From positions 115,937,409 through 116,001,408 of the forward strand of contig CM039462.1 in the NCBI GenBank assembly GCA_022414725.1: a DNA stretch of 64,000 nucleotides, read 5' to 3'. The notes under the pieces are model-generated. The model did not search any database, was not told where the DNA came from, and saw nothing but the letters and a program-made list of their open reading frames with translations. A program made the position numbers and the translations under genes. Shown piece by piece: positions 56,287 through 64,000 of this stretch. Each line of letters opens with the position of its first letter. Position 1 is the first letter of the stretch. The stretch comes from Microglena sp. YARC. Taxonomy: Eukaryota; Chlorophyta; Chlorophyceae; Chlamydomonadales; Chlamydomonadaceae.

Positions 56287-56784
56287 ATGGGTATACACTC
56301 TTATATTGGTATCGGAACGATAATTTCTACCATTGGTGTTATATTATACTATTATAAGGATATTGCAGAATCTAGAAATAGTATTGCAGAATCTAGAAAT
56401 AGTATTGCAGAATCTATAAATAGTATTGTAGAATCTAGAAATAGTATTGCAGAATCTAGAAATAGTATTGCAGAATCTAGAAATAGTATTGCAGAATCTC
56501 AACGAGAGAATATCAGTATCTTAAAAAATATTGCAGTGTTGAAGGCGAATAACGCTACCCTGACTAAGAAGTTGAAGCGTATTTTGCGGTCTATTACTGT
56601 TGCGGATGCAGATAATTTTTCAGCGGAAGAAAGACAATGGTATGTTGATAATTGTTCTGCGTACAACGTCCATTGTTTGTTGTCCCATGGTTTGTCCCAT
56701 GGTTTGTCCCATGGTTTGTCTGATGTTGACTCTTCTTTGCCTACATCCGCTTTACCCGAATCCGAAAACCCCACCAACACCTGA
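56287..56784 (+). CDS. Membrane-anchored coiled-coil protein with NSIAESR heptads
   Basis: 165 residues. Residues 5-23 form a membrane segment (YIGIGTIISTIGVILYYY). Residues 25-75 are seven exact or near-exact NSIAESR heptads (21-bp DNA repeats at 56371-56500), a strong coiled-coil signature. Then a Cys/His region and three SHGL repeats (15-bp repeats). The C-terminus PESENPTNT runs into the duplicated cassette that starts near 56755, so the present stop may result from cassette insertion or a frame change. The predicted form is a single-pass trimer or dimer on a membrane; role unknown. Confidence 0.65.
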   Translation: MGIHSYIGIGTIISTIGVILYYYKDIAESRNSIAESRNSIAESINSIVESRNSIAESRNSIAESRNSIAESQRENISILKNIAVLKANNATLTKKLKRILRSITVADADNFSAEERQWYVDNCSAYNVHCLLSHGLSHGLSHGLSDVDSSLPTSALPESENPTNT

Positions 56785-56995
56785 TACTGATACAGGGACA
56801 CAGACGGTTGAACGGTTGGTTTACCAAAGTTTATTATTGTTCACAACTGGAATTGGAACTGGATCAGCTCAAGCCCTTGCATCAATTAGAAAAGGATAAA
56901 TAAAACCTTTTGTAAAACTTAAACTTTTCGTAAAACTTATACTTTTTGTAAACTTTTCAATAATATTTTGTTTCTTAAACTTTTCGTAAAACTTA
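56755..56995 (+). repeat. Duplicated 3'-end cassette, copy 1
   Basis: About 220 bp nearly identical to 57690-57910. In one frame it encodes PDTDTGTQTVERLVYQSLLL and FTTGIGTGSAQALASIRKG then stop, followed by satellite-like DNA. Here that frame is not joined to the upstream gene frame. Confidence 0.85.
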
Positions 56996-57000
56996 TACAA

Positions 57001-57130
57001 TTTGAAGTTGTCTGAGTTGTACGAATTTCTAAAATCATTACCATTATTGTATCTGTTAAATTCTAATAATATAGGTGATACTTCGTCTATCAAAAAGAGC
57101 GCGAAGGTCATAATATATCAAATGCACCTG
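57001..57130 (+). pseudogene. Partial copy of the 55663 gene C-terminus
   Basis: LSELYEFLKSLPLLYLLNSN, then a charged segment ending KVIIYQM, parallels the last 45 residues of the 55663 product. There is no start or N-terminal part. It lies between satellite-derived DNA and the 57202 gene. Confidence 0.7.
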
Positions 57131-57201
57131 GACAATAAAAAAGAATTAGATTCAGATTGGAACGAACAGGTTACATTTTTTTGTAATGATTATATATATA
57201 A

Positions 57202-57612
57202 ATGGCGAACACAGTAGCACTAGGAGTGTATCAATTAAATCATTATTCTGATGGTGGTAGTGCAGGGAAAATCGAAATCTTAGAAAACAACGGGGGTGGA
57301 AAATATATAGTTGATATCAATTTTGGAAATGAGTGGCAGAACAAGAAAACGAAAGCCATCATAGGAATACCATATGGCGAGGTATTAGGGGTCCGAATGC
57401 CAGGCACAAGCGAAGGTTTCAATTTCACAATCGGAGACATCACACAGGGAGGAGGAGGGCGGCGGTATACACCGACTAAACGTAGAGTGCATCTCAATGG
57501 AAGTAGACGGACAAACATAGTATACACAAGTCTAGGAAAGGAATTCGTCAAAGTTGGAGGAGAATTCACAAGCCTCAAAGGAAACTACAAGTTATGGGTA
57601 AGAAACATATAA
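57202..57612 (+). CDS. Hypothetical beta-rich protein, 136 aa
   Basis: ATG at 57202 preceded by TATATATATA at about 57191. Gly-rich with alternating hydrophobic pattern (GKIEILENNGGGKYIVDINF, EVLGVRMPGTSEGF) and a basic patch (GGGRRYTPTKRRVHLN). No family recognised; the strand pattern would suit a small beta-barrel or structural protein. Confidence 0.55.
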   Translation: MANTVALGVYQLNHYSDGGSAGKIEILENNGGGKYIVDINFGNEWQNKKTKAIIGIPYGEVLGVRMPGTSEGFNFTIGDITQGGGGRRYTPTKRRVHLNGSRRTNIVYTSLGKEFVKVGGEFTSLKGNYKLWVRNI

Positions 57613-57839
57613 AATATGAAGATGCTCGTGTATTAATCTTGAAATATGACGCAGATATGACAATGAACACTGCATCCAGAATCCGAAAACCGAATCCGAA
57701 TCCGAAAACCCCACCAACACCTGATACTGATACAGGGACACAGACGGTTGAACGGTTGGTTTACCAAAGTTTATTATTGTTCACAACTGGAATTGGAACT
57801 GTATCAGCTCAAGCCCTTGCATCAATTAGAAAAGGATAA
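57594..57839 (+). CDS. Possible small protein using the duplicated cassette (copy 2)
   Basis: 81 codons. The first 35 residues (KKHIKYEDARVLILKYDADM) precede an NPKTPPTPDTDTGTQTVERL tail and a hydrophobic end YQSLLLFTTGIGTVSAQALA. It overlaps the 57202 stop by 19 bp. Here the cassette is in frame with an upstream ATG, unlike copy 1. Could be real or a chance frame. Confidence 0.35.
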   Translation: MGKKHIKYEDARVLILKYDADMTMNTASRIRKPNPNPKTPPTPDTDTGTQTVERLVYQSLLLFTTGIGTVSAQALASIRKG

Positions 57840-57910
57840 ATAAAACCTTTTGTAAAACTTAAACTTTTCGTAAAACTTATACTTTTTGTAAACTTTTCAA
57901 GAATATTTTC
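57690..57910 (+). repeat. Duplicated 3'-end cassette, copy 2
   Basis: Nearly identical to 56755-56995 (few substitutions), ending in the same satellite-derived TTTCGTAAAACTTATAC sequence. Confidence 0.85.
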
Positions 57911-59294
57911 TAGAATTTTTATATTCAAGAATATAAAAACGCATCACAACCACACAACAGATCACTATCGTTGGTCCCAATTTTTTTTTAGACATCCAGC
58001 GAAACCATCCACAATTCAACATCGAAGGACAAAGAATTGTATCTGAATCGATGACAATTCCAGCAGTTTCTTCAATATCCGAAACATTCATACAAACCCA
58101 ATCAGCCGTTTCTAGGGTTCTATTATAATCCGCAATAGCCTGCTTGATGTTTTTCGGATAGCCAATATAATCCATACCATTCTCGAAATAAGTACCAACA
58201 ATCAAGTTGCTATTGCGTTCTTTAGTGACTATAAACGATTTATTATAGGATCCTTTTTGAGTATCTTTATGTCTACTACCAAAAGCAAACTCTATCTTTT
58301 TTTTCACCGCTTTATCTTCCAAAATATCATTCAACATCGATGGACAAAGAATTGTATCTGAATCGATGACAATTCCAGCAGTTTCTTCAATATCCGAAAC
58401 ATTCATACAAACCCAGTCATCCGTTTCAAGGTTTCGATTATAATCCGCAATAGCCTCCTTGATGTTTTTCGGATAGCCAACATAATCTATACCATTCTCG
58501 AAATAAGCACCAACAATCAAGTTCTTGTCGCGTTCTTTAGTGACAATAAACGATTTATTATAGGATCCGTTTGGAGTATCTATATATCTACAACCAAAAG
58601 CAAACTCTATTTTTTTTTCCACCGCTTTATCTTCCAAAATATCATTCAACATCGATGGACAAAGAATTGTATCTGAATCGATGACAATTCCAGCAGTTTC
58701 TTCAATATCCGATACATTCATACAAACCCAGTCATCTGTTTCAATGTAACGATTATAATCCGCAATAGCCCGCTTGATGTTTTTTGGATAGCCAACATAA
58801 TCTATACCATTCTCGAAATAAGCACCAACAATCAAGTTCTTATCTAGTTCTTTAGTGACAATAAACGATTTATTGTAGGATCCTTTTTGAGTATCTATAT
58901 GTCTACAACCAAAAGCAAACTATATCTTTTTTTTAAACGGTTTATCCCACGAAATATCATTCAATATCGATGGACAAATAATTGTATCTGAATCGATGAC
59001 AATTCCAGCAGTTTCTTCAATATCCGATACATTCATACAAACCCAGTCATCTGTTTCAATGTAACTATTATAATCCGCAATAGCCTTCTTGATGTTTTTC
59101 GGATAGCCAACATAATCTATACCATTCTCGAAATAAGCACCAACAATAAAGTTCTTATCTAGTTCTTTAGTGACAATAAACGATTTATTGTAGGATCCTT
59201 TTAGACTATGTATATGTCTACAACCAAAAGCAAACTCTATCTTTTTTTCCACCGGTTTATCGCCCGAAATACTGATATTTCTTGTTGTTTTCAT
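57897..59294 (-). pseudogene. 105-residue tandem-repeat protein with one in-frame TAG
   Basis: Four to five repeats with an exact 315-bp period (ATCTGAATCGATGAC at 58041, 58356, 58671, 58986). Each repeat reads like IEFAFGCRHIDT, GSYNKSFIVTKE, LIVGAYFENGIDYVGYPKNI, AIADYNRYIETDDWVCMNVS, DIEETAGIVIDSDTILCPSM. An ATG at 59294 (MKTTRNISISG) is a likely start; the open frame runs to 59450. A TAG at 58922-58920 replaces the GAG (Glu) found at the same place in the other repeats, cutting the frame after the first unit. The last unit changes to a hydrophobic tail (PTIVICCVVVMRFYIL). Function unknown; the low divergence implies recent amplification. Confidence 0.75.
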
Positions 59295-59454
59295 TAGAAT
59301 CAATATAATTACAATATTACGTTTATCCTTATACATCTTGACTATGACACCAAATCTTCCTATATAATCGATAAAATTGGAAAGAAAATAACTATCAATT
59401 GAAAAGTGTCGTCCGGAGTAAATAATAAATTTTACAAGAAGAGTTATCATAAAA

Positions 59455-59600
59455 TTCTACCATCTTATTACTTATCATAAAATTCTACCATCTTATTACT
59501 TATTCATAAAATTTATCATAAAATTTATGAATAAATAATTCCATTCATAATGTAATAGCAACAATGTAAACTAACACACCTAAGGACATGTAAACTAACA
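59455..59600. repeat. Short direct repeats and AT hairpin
   Basis: AAATTCTACCATCTTATTACTTAT is duplicated at about 59453 and 59478, followed by an imperfect palindrome ATTCATAAAATTTATCATAA near 59500-59535. Region lies between divergent frames. Confidence 0.7.
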
Positions 59601-59606
59601 CACTCA

Positions 59607-59903
59607 ATGGATATGTCAACTGACACACTCAAGGATATGTCAACTGACACACTTAAGGATATGTCAACTGACACACTCAAGGACATTCAAAATAATGTCG
59701 CGAATGAGCTGGAAAACATGTTCTTGGCACTAGAGAGAATACAAGAAATACTAATTTCTTCCTCTGACACTTTTTCTGGAACTTCTGTTATGGGTGACGC
59801 TTTTCTTAATGCACTAGAAAACTTATGGAAGAAAAATCCGGATGTCGATGCAAAACGATTGGCAACATTTGTCAACAAATGCAAAGATTTGCTCGTGTAT
59901 TAA
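59607..59903 (+). CDS. Small helical protein with DMSTDTLK N-terminal repeats
   Basis: 98 residues. Three to four 9-residue repeats (DMSTDTLKD; 27-bp DNA repeats that start upstream of the ATG) are followed by a helical domain (NNVANELENMFLALERIQEI, LENLWKKNPDVDAKRLATFV). Family unknown. The DNA repeat extending upstream of the ATG shows the start region grew by repeat expansion. Confidence 0.55.
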   Translation: MDMSTDTLKDMSTDTLKDMSTDTLKDIQNNVANELENMFLALERIQEILISSSDTFSGTSVMGDAFLNALENLWKKNPDVDAKRLATFVNKCKDLLVY

Positions 59904-59951
59904 GGATCGGTTGATGATCTGGGAAAAAGCAGTTGTCCCTACTTTAAAACA

Positions 59952-60728
59952 CTACCAGATGTTTGTACGAGGTGACTCCCCATGTTTGATGGACGCGACC
60001 GTTTTGGGAAGGATAGGACCCTGTCGTCCTCGAAAACCGTATCGCCGATAGGTATTGTAGGCAGTAGGAGCACGAGTTGTTGTGACCGGCTTGATCTTTG
60101 CACCATCCAACTGCTTCCTTAGACGCACCATTTGATTCATGATCTCCTTCGTGTTGGTGGTTCCAGACTCTTCCATCTTCTTCATGATAAAGTCAATCCT
60201 CTCGATAGGAGTCATAACATGTCTCTTGGCAACTTCTCCATCGCTGCTTTCCTTGTCAGAGATTGGCTTCTTCTTGGCGGCTGGTACCTTTTTCTTGGCA
60301 GCTGGCACCTTCTTCTTGGCATCTGACACTTTCACCTTCTCCTTCTCATCGTCAGAGTCAGAGTCACTGTCAGGGACAGGGACAATCACCTTTTTCTTGG
60401 CGTCTTCATTGTCAGAGTCACTGTCTTCATCAGTGTCCGGAGCCACCTTCTTGTCATCGTTCTCGTCAGAGTCACTGTCTTCATCAGTGTTAGGGACAAG
60501 GACAACCGCCTTCTTGGCGTCTTCATCATCCTCGTCAGAGTCAGTGTCAGAGTCGCCCTCATGCATAGACTCATCATCATCCGAGTCGCTGTCTTCAGTG
60601 TCAATTGTTACATTGACTTTTCCAACATTGTTGTCGCATACGAACTCAGAGTCGGAGTCGGAGTGGGGTGTGTTGACCTCCATCTCCTCATCGCTGTTGC
60701 TGACAGATACTTGTTGCTTCTTTGCCAT
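59952..60728 (-). CDS. Acidic Ser/Asp protein with AKKK repeats, chromatin-like
   Basis: 258 residues. Residues 10-140 are DSDSDE-rich. Residues 140-160 are KKKVPAAKKKVPAAKKK, histone H1-like. A conserved-looking C-terminal part follows: MTPIERIDFIMKKMEESGTT, MVRLRKQLDGAK and PTAYNTYRRYGFRG. TAYNxY-type motifs with AKKK stretches occur in giant-virus DNA-associated and virion proteins. Probably a DNA- or histone-interacting late protein, by inference. It shares a symmetric promoter with the gene at 60886. Confidence 0.65.
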   Translation of the reverse strand: MAKKQQVSVSNSDEEMEVNTPHSDSDSEFVCDNNVGKVNVTIDTEDSDSDDDESMHEGDSDTDSDEDDEDAKKAVVLVPNTDEDSDSDENDDKKVAPDTDEDSDSDNEDAKKKVIVPVPDSDSDSDDEKEKVKVSDAKKKVPAAKKKVPAAKKKPISDKESSDGEVAKRHVMTPIERIDFIMKKMEESGTTNTKEIMNQMVRLRKQLDGAKIKPVTTTRAPTAYNTYRRYGFRGRQGPILPKTVASIKHGESPRTNIW

Positions 60729-60760
60729 TTTGTCTGATGAAGTTTTTACTATTGGGAGAC

Positions 60761-60831
60761 GGTCCTTTTTATATCAGTTTCGATTTTTTTTCGACTATAA
60801 AGAAAAAATCGAAACTGATATAAAAAGGGCC
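60761..60831. promoter_or_regulatory. Palindromic divergent promoter
   Basis: Two 29-base arms (60761-60789 and 60803-60831) match as inverted repeats at 28 of 29 positions around a 13-base centre. Each arm carries GATATAAAAAGG reading outward, placing a TATA box about 40 bp before the minus gene ATG and about 60 bp before the plus gene ATG. Both genes would therefore carry the same promoter. Confidence 0.85.
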
Positions 60832-60885
60832 GGTACTTTAAACAAAACACACAACAACCCAACAAACTACACATCAGTACAGACA

Positions 60886-61308
60886 ATGGCCACCGCCACA
60901 TCCTTGGACGAGTTGACTTGCTGCAGCACCATCAATGCTTGCGCACTGCTGTCACTTGATGCTCTCTGTTGCATCCCGTGTTGCATGTGTTGCGGTGGCT
61001 GCTGCGGCAAGTACGATACGTGTGTTGCGAGTGGGTTCGATGACTTGAAGAGCAAGCCGGGCCAATACAGGATGGGAACAGTGTGCCTGGTGCAATGCAT
61101 GGCCGCGATGTTTCTGCCATTCACATTTTGCAGATGCTGTTGGGCATGCTGTGGCACTTGCACATCATGTGCTAGCGGAGTCATCAAGCTTGCGAAGAAA
61201 AACGATGTCCAAGTTACACCAACCGATGCAGTCATCGCACCGCCGCCTAAACAGACGATTGAAAGACAGTTTAACGACATTGTCGACGATTTCATGAACG
61301 ACAAGTAA
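60886..61308 (+). CDS. Cys-rich membrane-associated protein (PLAC8-like composition)
   Basis: 140 residues from ATG 60886. Dense Cys clusters: CCIPCCMCCGGCCGKYDTC and CRCCWACCGTCTSC flank a hydrophobic stretch (GTVCLVQCMAAMFLPFTF). This resembles small Cys-rich PLAC8-type or palmitoylated membrane proteins. The C-terminus is soluble and charged (RQFNDIVDDFMNDK). GC content is higher than its neighbours. Probably a virion or host-membrane protein if viral. Confidence 0.6.
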   Translation: MATATSLDELTCCSTINACALLSLDALCCIPCCMCCGGCCGKYDTCVASGFDDLKSKPGQYRMGTVCLVQCMAAMFLPFTFCRCCWACCGTCTSCASGVIKLAKKNDVQVTPTDAVIAPPPKQTIERQFNDIVDDFMNDK

Positions 61309-61357
61309 TCGGAGGTGTTTGATATGCATTGTAAGAAACAAAAAACAAACAAAACAA

Positions 61358-61379
61358 AAAAAAGAAAAACTTCTTTTTT
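61358..61379. terminator. Hairpin past the Cys-rich gene
   Basis: AAAAAAGAA, short loop, TTCTTTTTT, about 50 bp after the stop at 61308. Confidence 0.55.
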
Positions 61380-61456
61380 AGAGACATAGCCGCTCATAAT
61401 GTATTGCAACGATATCAATAGTGATAGGCTATAACGTGTTGTGTTTATTAGAAAAC

Positions 61457-61508
61457 AAAAAAGAAGCATGATACAATGTGATGACAAAGTGTATCATGCT
61501 TCTTTTTT
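61457..61508. terminator. 18-bp perfect hairpin past the 61515 gene stop
   Basis: AAAAAAGAAGCATGATAC and its exact reverse complement flank a 16-base loop. It begins seven bases beyond the minus gene stop codon. Confidence 0.75.
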
Positions 61509-61514
61509 TTGCAT

Positions 61515-61748
61515 TTACATACACAACCAGCGGCGCATCCCGCCCGATCTTTCCTTTTCAATTTCAAAATCTTCCTTTGGAGATTCGACGGGAACCCCTG
61601 TTACAACAAACAACGGAACCACTTTGTTTTTGCCAGCATTTCGTTGATGCATTGCACACAAACCCTGACACTTGGTTGAATAGTTTCCACATTGTCTGCC
61701 CTTATTAGGACCGGTCTTCAAAATTGCTTGGCACTGTCCTTCGCACAT
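61515..61748 (-). CDS. Small zinc-binding protein (C-x-G-x-K-G-x-x-C type)
   Basis: 77 residues. CQAILKTGPNKGRQCGNYST then CQGLCAMHQRNAG fits the short zinc-ribbon-like motif (C...GxxKGxxC...C...CxxH) common in giant-virus proteins, in which a C and CxxH set binds zinc. The rest is short and charged. Function unknown. Confidence 0.6.
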   Translation of the reverse strand: MCEGQCQAILKTGPNKGRQCGNYSTKCQGLCAMHQRNAGKNKVVPLFVVTGVPVESPKEDFEIEKERSGGMRRWLCM

Positions 61749-61995
61749 TTTTGATAGTGTTTTTTCTTGAGAGCTGGACTTTTTATGACTGCTTCAATAT
61801 TTTTACAGTCGATGCTTTTCATTTAAGTTTGTGTTATCATTTTACTTAATTCAAGCAACGGCTATTGACGAAAACACGATTTTCATGAAGCAGTACAAGG
61901 ACCTCAAAAATCTCAAGCAGTCTTCTTGGGTGAGGGGTGGCGTGGGCATATGTTATCTTACCCATAAGTGGAGTTTATTTTGTTTAGTCTATTAT

Positions 61996-62433
61996 ATGGA
62001 AATTCCAGCATTTTATGCAATTATAGTTGCTATTCTGTCAGCTCTTTCTGCACAATTGGTTAAACCTGTAACCTTATATATGGATCCGATTATGATATGG
62101 ATAATGGTTCAATTCGTTACAACGGTATTTGCAATATTTGCTGTAATTTACATATATTTTTGTTATCCTAATAAACTTGTACAATTATTTTCGTTAAAAC
62201 ATATATCCCGCATAACGATATCCACATGTATTGGACCAGTATTAGGGTATTTTTCATTGGTATATATGATAGCCAATTCATCAAATACGGGTTTGGTCAT
62301 TAGTCTTGCATACACAGTGCCTATGTTTGCTGTAATATTAGGATATTGTTTTTTCAAACAGAAACAAAATATGTATGCAATCATTGGAGTATCCATAATC
62401 ACAATTGGAATCCTAGTTTTAATGCAGGTCTAA
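61996..62433 (+). CDS. Half-size EamA/DMT-family membrane protein
   Basis: 145 residues from ATG 61996 (MEIPAFYAIIVAILSALSAQ). An in-frame extension upstream has no membrane or conserved features. Five hydrophobic segments are visible, including IWIMVQFVTTVFAIFAVIYI, CIGPVLGYFSLVYMIANSS, VISLAYTVPMFAVILGYCFF and MYAIIGVSIITIGILVLMQV. Length and order match single-EamA-domain transporters of about 140 residues, which work as dimers. Substrate unknown. Confidence 0.75.
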   Translation: MEIPAFYAIIVAILSALSAQLVKPVTLYMDPIMIWIMVQFVTTVFAIFAVIYIYFCYPNKLVQLFSLKHISRITISTCIGPVLGYFSLVYMIANSSNTGLVISLAYTVPMFAVILGYCFFKQKQNMYAIIGVSIITIGILVLMQV

Positions 62434-62502
62434 ATAAGAGTGTGTACGTGAACTCGTGATACAAAAATTCTAAATTTGACAATATTTCTTTATGTAATAT
62501 AC

Positions 62503-64000
62503 ATGACTGCATTAAATTTGAGAAACTTCAAATGTTACATTTCTCAAGATGACGACATGAAGACACAGTACTTGTATGTATCTGGGACTATGGAACCTAA
62601 TAAGACAGATTTACAATTTAATGATAACAGTCAACTGGTTATATCAGATACGCTATCAGAAGAAGAGTTCGATTCTACTTACTATAAATCAATAAAGGTT
62701 TTAATCACCAATAAAATAATAAACATTCAAGAAAACTACAAAAGAAGTAAGTTGGAAGGTCATAGATTTTCCAAACCTGATTCGTTATTAAAGAAGCATT
62801 CACAAAAAATGAATTGGAAAAACTTAAGAATACGGAGAAGAAGAAAATAGGCATTTTCTTTAACAAGGCAAAGAAAGCAATGGGTTTGAAAAGCCCATCA
62901 TTACAATCAAAAATTGAAAAACTAGGTATTCAGAAACTAACAAAGCTAAATACAATACAACTTACATACAAAATAAGGATAGTTGGTCATCGTTTTGGTG
63001 GTGCTTTTATTAATAAACTAATGAAAGACCTTGCTGAAAACAAAAAAATCGATAAGTTTATGTTTGATTACGGTGTAATTAATTCTGCAACATTTGGAAG
63101 TACGACTATTGCGCAACACATTATGTCTTCAAAGACCTCTGTGAATAAATCGGAATATGACAGGTTGTTCAAAAAGAAACACAATCAATATGTTATAAAG
63201 GATTCACTAAATATAGAAGTAACTAATGACCACATATACGAGAAAAAATTCATTCAATTCGTGCAATATATGGACCGTGATGATGATGTTATAAAACTTA
63301 GAAAATTACAAGTTCCAGGTGCTAATGGATATGATGAAAGTATAAATATTAACTGGGGTGAACATACGTCTACTATGAATTATTTTTTGAAAATTAAGCA
63401 ATTTGTAAGAGGTGATGATGTAGCAAGAACTCCACACGAACTCAGAACATTTGTAAAACATAGAGCAATTAAGTCACCAACACTACCTCAAAGTAATAAT
63501 GTAATCAACGGACGACGACTAGTAAAATCAGCTGGCGATCGCCAAGTGGGTTCTTTATCATTTTTAAAACGACTAATGAAACCTACGACCCCCCCTATCA
63601 AAGTAACTACACCAAAACCGTCTATCAAAGTAACTACACCAAAACCGTCTATCAAAGTAACTACACCAAAACCGTCTATCAAAGTAACTACACCAAAACC
63701 GTATATCAGAGTATCTACGTCTAAACCGTCTATCAGAGTATCTACGTCTAAACCGTCTATCAGAGTATCTATGTCTAAACCGTCTATTCGAGAATCTACG
63801 TCTAAACCATCTATTCGAGAATCATCTAAATCTGCCATGGTAACATCCAAACTGTCTTCTCGAGCTATGTCATTATCTAGATCGTCGACGCGATCTCTCG
63901 GATCATATAGATCTAGTGGGTCATCGATGTCTTCGTCAACGTCACCAACACCGAAAAAACAGAAAGATATCCGAAAGGAAAAGGCTAAAAAGGATAAGGA
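62503..64000 (+). pseudogene. Class-3-lipase-like protein, frameshifted, Arg at nucleophile
   Basis: The N-terminal frame (62503 to about 62790) contains TQYLYVSGTMEPNKTDLQFN. One base near 62790 then shifts the frame: in the next frame reading continues uninterrupted past 64000. That part has TYKIRIVGHRFGGAFINKLM, where class-3 lipases have GHSLGG; CGT (Arg, 62991-62993) differs from AGT (Ser) by one base. Further matches are INSATFGSTTIAQH (TFGxP region), YMDRDDDVIKL (catalytic Asp region) and GEHTSTMNYF (possible His). From about 63590 the tail is TTPKPSIKV and STSKPSIRV repeats, then Ser- and Lys-rich. Probably a non-catalytic lipase-fold protein; truncated by the window. Confidence 0.65.

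Noticed and set aside
56499..56801. Antisense DKPWDKPWDKPW motif, like the NPDKPW family
   Set aside because: It is the reverse reading of the 15-bp SHGL repeats of the plus-strand gene and lacks the rest of the NPDKPW repeat.

Overview
The window looks like nuclear DNA of a green alga (Chlorophyta, possibly a prasinophyte) on the left, joined to about 27 kb of AT-rich DNA with giant-virus-like (Nucleocytoviricota-like) genes on the right. The host call rests on a nine-exon CLPTM1-family gene with consistent GT-AG phases, a long octotricopeptide-like (OPR-like) helical-repeat gene of the kind abundant in green algae, a plant/algal-type telomere repeat stretch (CCCTAAA), and several non-autonomous DNA transposons. 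The species cannot be read from the sequence.

Layout. 1-5.9 kb: tandem repeats, dispersed elements and a putative two-exon 3' gene end. 5.95-12.15 kb (-): OPR-like gene with at least 35 intact 37-residue repeats, a frameshift near 7.74 kb and a decaying tail. 12.2-18.9 kb: mostly gene-poor, with a Tc1/mariner-type MITE (15602-16193, TA flanks) beside a hAT-type MITE (16208-16395, 8-bp target duplication). 19.27-31.27 kb (-): complete CLPTM1 gene; most of its introns are filled with degenerate copies of the adjoining exon edges. 32.06-34.77 kb (+): four-exon coiled-coil/low-complexity gene, head-to-head with CLPTM1.

After about 36.5 kb the character changes: compact, mostly intronless genes, AT-rich spacers, hairpins just past gene ends, and many minisatellites. 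Recognisable genes are a C2H2 zinc-finger gene (broken by a TAG), a SET-domain protein, a RecD-like SF1 helicase (frameshifted), an F-box-like protein, an ankyrin-like protein, a T5orf172/GIY-YIG-type protein, a primase-polymerase/D5-type SF3 helicase, an NPDKPW-repeat protein, an acidic/AKKK protein divergent from a Cys-rich protein across a 28/29-bp palindrome, a small zinc-binding protein, a half-size EamA/DMT transporter and a class-3-lipase-like protein with an Arg at the nucleophile position. A 2.6-kb array of a 161-bp unit sits in the middle. No capsid, DNA polymerase B or packaging ATPase gene is in view, so the family cannot be assigned.

Reading: replication genes (D5-type and SF1 helicases), chromatin/regulatory genes (SET, AKKK, zinc fingers) and membrane/lipid genes (EamA, lipase-like) form a typical large-virus accessory set. 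Intact genes mixed with nonsense and frameshift lesions are best explained by an endogenous viral element in early decay. An assembly join or raw indel errors remain possible.
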